Assembly (NCBI GenBank): GCA_934565415.1
Contig: CAKTHQ010000031.1
Location: 1-26,307 of the forward strand
Direction of reading: 5' to 3'
Length of the DNA: 26,307 bases
Source of the DNA: an uncultured Oscillospiraceae bacterium
Lineage (GTDB): Bacteria; Bacillota; Clostridia; Oscillospirales; Oscillospiraceae
A program made the position numbers and the translations under genes. This document shows, one piece after another, positions 23,601-26,307 of the stretch. A model generated the notes under the pieces. It was not told the DNA's origin. It saw nothing but the letters and a program-made list of their open reading frames with translations, and searched no databases. The first letter of the stretch is position 1. The number at the start of each line of letters is the position of its first letter.

Positions 23601-24479
23601 GATGCGGTACCGGTTTTCTCCCAGGCTGACGGCAATGGCATAGCCGGCGTTCCGGTTGGTATCCAGGTCGTGGGCGGAGAAAAAGTTGTTGTTTACATAG
23701 GCGGTGGAGACCTCGGAGCCCACCACGCCGTATACCGTGCCCTCGTAGATGAGGGGCACGGAGTAGGTAATCATTTTGTGGTTGTCAAGGGGATGGTCTT
23801 CCAGGGTAAAGGGCAGGGACCAGCAGCCCAAAAGGCTCATATCCAGCTGCGGGTTTTCCAGGGCCAGGGTATAGGGGGTGTAGAAGAAGCTGTCCGATTC
23901 CCGGTTCCCCGCACCCAGAAAGCGGAACCGGGGGGTCCAGCTGCTGTCCATGGAGATGTTATACTCCCGGGCCAGGGCCTTCCCGCCCCGTTCCAGCAGC
24001 AGGTCGGAATTGGTTTCCGTTTTGGTTGTGGGATCGGAGTCCCGGAGGAAAAAGCCGGTGTAGTCCGAAGCCTCCGCCGTGGAGTTCCGGTTGGCCAGAA
24101 TCAGGAAAGTGCCGCCGGAGCTATCCCGGCGCAGGGAATCCATCAGCTCCGGGAAAACATATTCTATGAATTCCTCCTGCAGGGCGGTGTCCGAAAGAAA
24201 ATCGGACATAGTGGCTTCCTCCTGCAGCAGGGTCATGCGCAGTACGGTGTTTAAGTAGTCGGTTTCCTTGCTGACGGCACTCCATTGGTCTACCATGGTG
24301 CTTTCCAGGGTAACCTTCCGGTTTTCCACAATGGAGGAGTCCATATCGATATTGCCTTTTTCCAAAGAGCTTTTGATTCCGGCGGTATGCAGGGCATAAA
24401 AGGGCAGGACGCCCTGAACCAAAACCACCAGCAGCAGGGGAATCAGCAGCAGGCGGGCCAAAGATCTGCGATGCTCCAC
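20628..24479 (-). CDS. Multidomain hybrid histidine kinase (Cache-PAS-GGDEF-GAF-HK-REC)
   Basis: This 1283-residue membrane protein has segment 1 (about 10-31), a large extracellular Cache-type sensor (about 40-370), and segment 2 (about 376-397). Next are a HAMP-like linker, a PAS-like region (445-565), a GGDEF-like domain (575-715) and a GAF-like stretch (765-880). The kinase core has His921 in RMSHEIRTPMNGI and ATPase motifs LLGNAAKYS, DQGVGIP and GTGLGLAIS. The C-terminal receiver has Asp1212 in LILMDVMMPRLNG, EDN (1165-1167) and Lys1266. The GGDEF site reads RAGSDEF and the IND motif reads ITQ, so cyclase activity is unlikely. GTG at 24479 has AGGAGGG at 6 nt. It follows the binding-protein gene by 36 nt, suggesting a ligand-sensing pair. 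No HPt or output regulator lies nearby. Confidence 0.9.
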   Translation of the reverse strand: MEHRRSLARLLLIPLLLVVLVQGVLPFYALHTAGIKSSLEKGNIDMDSSIVENRKVTLESTMVDQWSAVSKETDYLNTVLRMTLLQEEATMSDFLSDTALQEEFIEYVFPELMDSLRRDSSGGTFLILANRNSTAEASDYTGFFLRDSDPTTKTETNSDLLLERGGKALAREYNISMDSSWTPRFRFLGAGNRESDSFFYTPYTLALENPQLDMSLLGCWSLPFTLEDHPLDNHKMITYSVPLIYEGTVYGVVGSEVSTAYVNNNFFSAHDLDTNRNAGYAIAVSLGENRYRIVTGKGSLYDVVEREGAIFTLEETGYEKLSKISGASVGSQAVYALVSPMTLYSSNVPYESKDWVLCGFVSHDSIFGLGQQLYRTILVVTLICAIVGASVMALAVHHVTLPVYQLMESIRGGLTGLKNFRPSSILEIDELHQVIENLTESEMHTEEQLNEEKERYRVAVESSSDVFFTYRERQNGIELVNSKDLDGLWSWDDCWEKLLTPRLSPEDQQKVRKLLSMTSGSQSVEVFYRGGSYPAGCWLQVQAKALNDTPDGSLHVVGLLRNIQEQKTKELEQQRRQSMDPVTGLYRLYSGLDQMELQRKSQPGGILLLLDLNRFQYITQAYGLTFGDILLEDFSEFLKKAFPEPALLIRAGSDEFLIWLPGKTVRDCVAPMAALRRDFGNLIRSGVLPLSFRAAAANGSPEISSTVLIARACSALEAVRLQGEEFLCWESLSDPPEGLPFGEVVSQGYIRRLSLPSLALSLFDRSLTLDAAADLLARRLEKAYGLTNLVITSFREDFLSSTIEYSWKPLPGVPEVVHCPDGGPGSLSDSLESNLILPIRRVLPFVPVLPPDTRGLVMPIVDNGAYAGSIFLVGLSEDIREDDPRRSVLWELDSIIQNRMNQERHDQSAQAKSEFLARMSHEIRTPMNGIIGMTEIALRPDQTEEERLRCLQKVKTSSHYLLGLLNDILDMSKIESGKMALNPAPFRLSALVKDLHPVLDAKFTEKHQQFITRISLENDCFLGDALRISQVLINLLGNAAKYSAEDTAVTLTVRETPQPGGPSSIFFSVRDQGVGIPESEFGRIFQSFEQLNNSTARQQGTGLGLAISNRLVLMMGATIQLESRVGAGSDFYFTLKLPLAREAADVQSPALPSGTLQGTRVLFAEDNALNREILQFFLRDLGCLPEEAADGQEAVELFQKSPVGYYDLILMDVMMPRLNGLEATHKIRTLPRPDAKSVPIVAVSANAFDEDIRRSLESGMTAHLSKPVEPSKLEEVLHQVLGR

Positions 24480-24515
24480 GGGGGTCCCTCCTTTCACAGG
24501 TGTTTTCGGCAAACG

Positions 24516-25976
24516 TTATCCCTGGGCCTTTGCTTCCAGCTGGGTGCAGAAGTCCCCGTACCAGCGTTCAAAAGCCTCGTCGGTTACATAGGGAGCTACG
24601 GCCTCCGCCCTGGGCGTACCGGCGGCAACCAGCTCGTCGATGGCGGCTTTGTCGGCGGAAGCCTTGTCGGACAGATTATAGTCCAGCACCTTCCGGGTGG
24701 CGTAGCCATTGTCGAAGCAGCGGGTGGTATAGAAGGTCATATCCCCAAAGGAGCTGAGAATTACCCGCAGGCAGTCGTAGGTTTTGGGGTCTACGGAGAG
24801 ATTCTGCTGGGAAATTACCCGGTCCACGGCCTCCATGGTGTTGGCAGCGGTTTCCACCGGCAGATAGGAGCTTTCGCAGACGAAGCGCAGGTTGTTCTCC
24901 GGAGCGGTAAACCATTTTAGAAATTCGCAGGCGGCATACTCGTGCTGGGGGTCCGACTTGGTAACGGCCATACCGGCACCCTGCTGCACATTCACGTTTT
25001 CGCCCCCGCCGATTACCGGGGCGGGAAGAATGGCGTAGGAAATGGGCTTGCTGCCCTCATCCAGAATCACCTGATCCGGGAAATAGGCGGCAGAGGAGGA
25101 AGAGCCGGTGTAGGCCAGCAGCTCCCCGGTTTTTACATCATCGGAGCGGAACTTGCCGTAGCTTGCAAACCAGCCGTTTACATAGGGCACATAGTAGTTG
25201 TCCCACAGCCTGCGAATCTGGTCTTTCTTCGCCTGAATGGTGACCTGACCGTTTTTGGCATCAAAAATTTCCGTGCCCTGCTGGCGCATCCCAATAACAA
25301 AATAGTTGGACATGGAGTCCCGGCCGTAGAAGGCCTTGCCGTCATCGGGAATATCCGGGGTCTGGGCATCGGTCCATTCGTAGTAGCGTTTGGATACGGC
25401 GGTAATGCCCTCCAGGGTGGTCAGCTCCTCCAGAGAAGAGCCGGTGGCCAGGGCAAAGGGCTCCCAGTCCGTGGTATCCACCATGGTGATTTCCGTGGAC
25501 TTGGCTACGGGGAGCAGGTACAGGGAGCCGTCCCCCTGGAAATCGCCGTCGCTCAAGTAGGCAGGAACATACTGCTCCAGCTCCTCCTGGGTAAAGTAGT
25601 CCCGGAGGTTCACAAGCTTTCCGTCCTTCTCCACGGCATAAGCCGTATCGGCGTAGGTAGAGAAAATATCCGGCAGCTCCTGGGCACCTACCGCACCGGC
25701 AGCTGCATCGGACACGGCTTTTTCCAGGTCCGGTACGGAGCCCTGGCTGTAGCCCTCTACATAGATGCCCTTTTCCGCACCGACGGTGGCGTTGAAATCG
25801 GAAACCAGGGCATCAAAGGCCGCCTGCTGGGCGCCGTTGTAGTAGTGCCAGACCACCAGGGATACGGGCTTGCTGGGGTCCAGGGTGATGGCATCACTCT
25901 CTTTTTTTGTACCGCAGCCGGAGAAAAGGCCCATGCTCAGGGCACCGGCCAGAAGAAGAGACAAGATTTTCTTCAT
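24516..25976 (-). CDS. Lipoprotein extracellular solute-binding protein (family 1)
   Basis: This 486-residue lipoprotein starts MKKILSLLLAGALSMGLFSG with lipobox Cys21, so it is anchored on the outer face of the membrane. The mature part follows the family 1 (carbohydrate-type) pattern: LVVWHYYNGAQQAAFDALVSDFN near the N-terminus, LPDIFSTYADTAYAV, LYLLPVAKSTEI, and the late AACEFLKWFTAPENN helix. Ligand cannot be named. No ABC permease or ATPase gene lies beside it; the next gene, 36 nt on, is the hybrid kinase, so a sensing role is more likely than transport. ATG 25976 fits the signal peptide and has GGAAG 8 nt upstream; the upstream in-frame extension is leader RNA. Confidence 0.9.
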   Translation of the reverse strand: MKKILSLLLAGALSMGLFSGCGTKKESDAITLDPSKPVSLVVWHYYNGAQQAAFDALVSDFNATVGAEKGIYVEGYSQGSVPDLEKAVSDAAAGAVGAQELPDIFSTYADTAYAVEKDGKLVNLRDYFTQEELEQYVPAYLSDGDFQGDGSLYLLPVAKSTEITMVDTTDWEPFALATGSSLEELTTLEGITAVSKRYYEWTDAQTPDIPDDGKAFYGRDSMSNYFVIGMRQQGTEIFDAKNGQVTIQAKKDQIRRLWDNYYVPYVNGWFASYGKFRSDDVKTGELLAYTGSSSSAAYFPDQVILDEGSKPISYAILPAPVIGGGENVNVQQGAGMAVTKSDPQHEYAACEFLKWFTAPENNLRFVCESSYLPVETAANTMEAVDRVISQQNLSVDPKTYDCLRVILSSFGDMTFYTTRCFDNGYATRKVLDYNLSDKASADKAAIDELVAAGTPRAEAVAPYVTDEAFERWYGDFCTQLEAKAQG

Positions 25977-26016
25977 TTCGATCGCTTCCCGCTTTTTGAT
26001 TTTTCTGGTATCTCCT

Positions 26017-26045
26017 ACTATATAGGGGAAAACAGGGAAATGCAA
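26017..26045 (-). promoter_or_regulatory. Promoter of the binding-protein/kinase operon
   Basis: On the minus strand TTGCAT (26045-26040), 17 bp, TATAGT (26022-26017). The -35 lies on the edge of the flavoprotein gene remnant. The leader is about 35 nt. Confidence 0.65.
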
Positions 26046-26175
26046 GGCCTACGCCACCGGCGACTGCACCGGCGGCTTCTTCGCCAACAACTATCCCAAC
26101 CTGTTCACCGGCCTGGCCTGCGGCCGGACCATGACCTTCGGCCGCCGTGCTGCCCAGATTGCAGCAAAGCGGTAA
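26041..26175 (+). pseudogene. C-terminal remnant of an FAD-dependent fumarate-reductase-like flavoprotein
   Basis: The 44 codons before TAA at 26173 encode CKAYATGDCTGGFFANNYPN, then LFTGLACGRTMTFGRRAAQI. This matches the C-terminal FAD-binding end of fumarate reductase/urocanate reductase-type flavoproteins (ATGD, GGFFANNYP, GRTMTFGR). An in-frame TAG at 26023-26025 closes the frame upstream and no start codon, SD or N-terminal part precedes it, so the gene has lost over 90% of its length. A proper terminator still follows. The GC-rich codon use resembles a normal gene of this genome. Loss by deletion or rearrangement next to the binding-protein promoter is inferred. Confidence 0.75.
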
Positions 26176-26197
26176 GAAACAATTCTCAAATAGATCG

Positions 26198-26234
26198 GCG
26201 CCCCTCCTGAATTTATCGGAGGGGCGCTTGTTTG
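26198..26234 (+). terminator. Terminator of the former flavoprotein gene
   Basis: GCGCCCCTCC (26198-26207) pairs with GGAGGGGCGC (26218-26227), a perfect 10-bp stem, followed by TTGTTT. It is intact although the gene ahead of it is only a fragment. Confidence 0.85.
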
Positions 26235-26246
26235 GCGGCTTGAAGC

Positions 26247-26273
26247 CAAATAAACCCCCGGTTCTACCGGGGG
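26247..26273 (-). terminator. Terminator of a minus-strand gene beyond the window
   Basis: CCCCCGG-TAGAA-CCGGGGG (26273-26255 on the minus strand) is followed by TTTATTTGG. It points away from the window end, so a minus-strand transcript probably enters from the right. No gene is visible in 26176-26307. Confidence 0.7.
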
Positions 26274-26307
26274 AAATAAACACTTTAGTATATGAAAAAA
26301 TAACCTC

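Noticed and set aside
24480..24512. TTG start 11 codons upstream for the hybrid kinase
   Set aside because: The strong AGGAGGG site falls inside that extension and serves GTG 24479.

Overview
The window looks like chromosomal DNA from a GC-rich member of the Clostridia, most likely an Oscillospiraceae-type gut bacterium. The evidence is a perfect CIRCE operator ahead of hrcA-grpE-dnaK-dnaJ, a DnaK of Gram-positive length, a lipoprotein substrate-binding protein, consensus sigma-A promoters, frequent GTG/TTG starts with strong Shine-Dalgarno (SD) sites, and small intergenic palindromic repeats. No ribosomal RNA, CRISPR array, insertion sequence or prophage was seen.

Layout. Positions 1-330: a lone tRNA-Val(CAC) on the minus strand with its own promoter and terminator. 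329-2147: a DUF218 membrane protein and an M42 aminopeptidase, translationally coupled. 2184-2923 (minus): a 67-residue helix-turn-helix (HTH) protein and an 80-residue membrane protein. 2924-3195: an intergenic region crowded with TTTAC/GTAAA boxes, a perfect 17-bp dyad and a palindromic repeat. 3196-6979: a phosphate operon encoding a Na+/phosphate cotransporter with a PhoU-like tail, a PhoB/PhoP-type response regulator and a PhoR-type kinase. 7072-12024: the CIRCE-controlled heat-shock operon, with palindromic repeats inserted between dnaK and dnaJ. 12134-16507 (minus): maf-mreC-mreD-mrdA, a cell-elongation cluster without mreB. 16590-19111 (minus): a U32/RlhA-like RNA-modification protein and an HPr-like protein without the usual active histidine. 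19279-20568: the tRNA methylthiotransferase MtaB. 20628-25976 (minus): a lipoprotein sugar-type binding protein followed by a 1283-residue hybrid histidine kinase. 26041-26175: the last 44 codons of a lost flavoprotein gene, then two terminators at the window edge.

How the genes work together. The phosphate genes read as a self-contained import-and-sensing module, with an array of possible PhoP boxes upstream. The chaperone operon is classic HrcA/CIRCE. MreC, MreD and PBP2 are elongasome parts. The least conventional unit is the binding-protein/hybrid-kinase pair. It has no ABC permease next to it, and the kinase carries a Cache-type sensor, a PAS-like domain, a degenerate GGDEF domain, a GAF-like segment, a kinase core and a receiver. 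It looks like a dedicated ligand-sensing system rather than a transporter, and is my best candidate for an undescribed system here.
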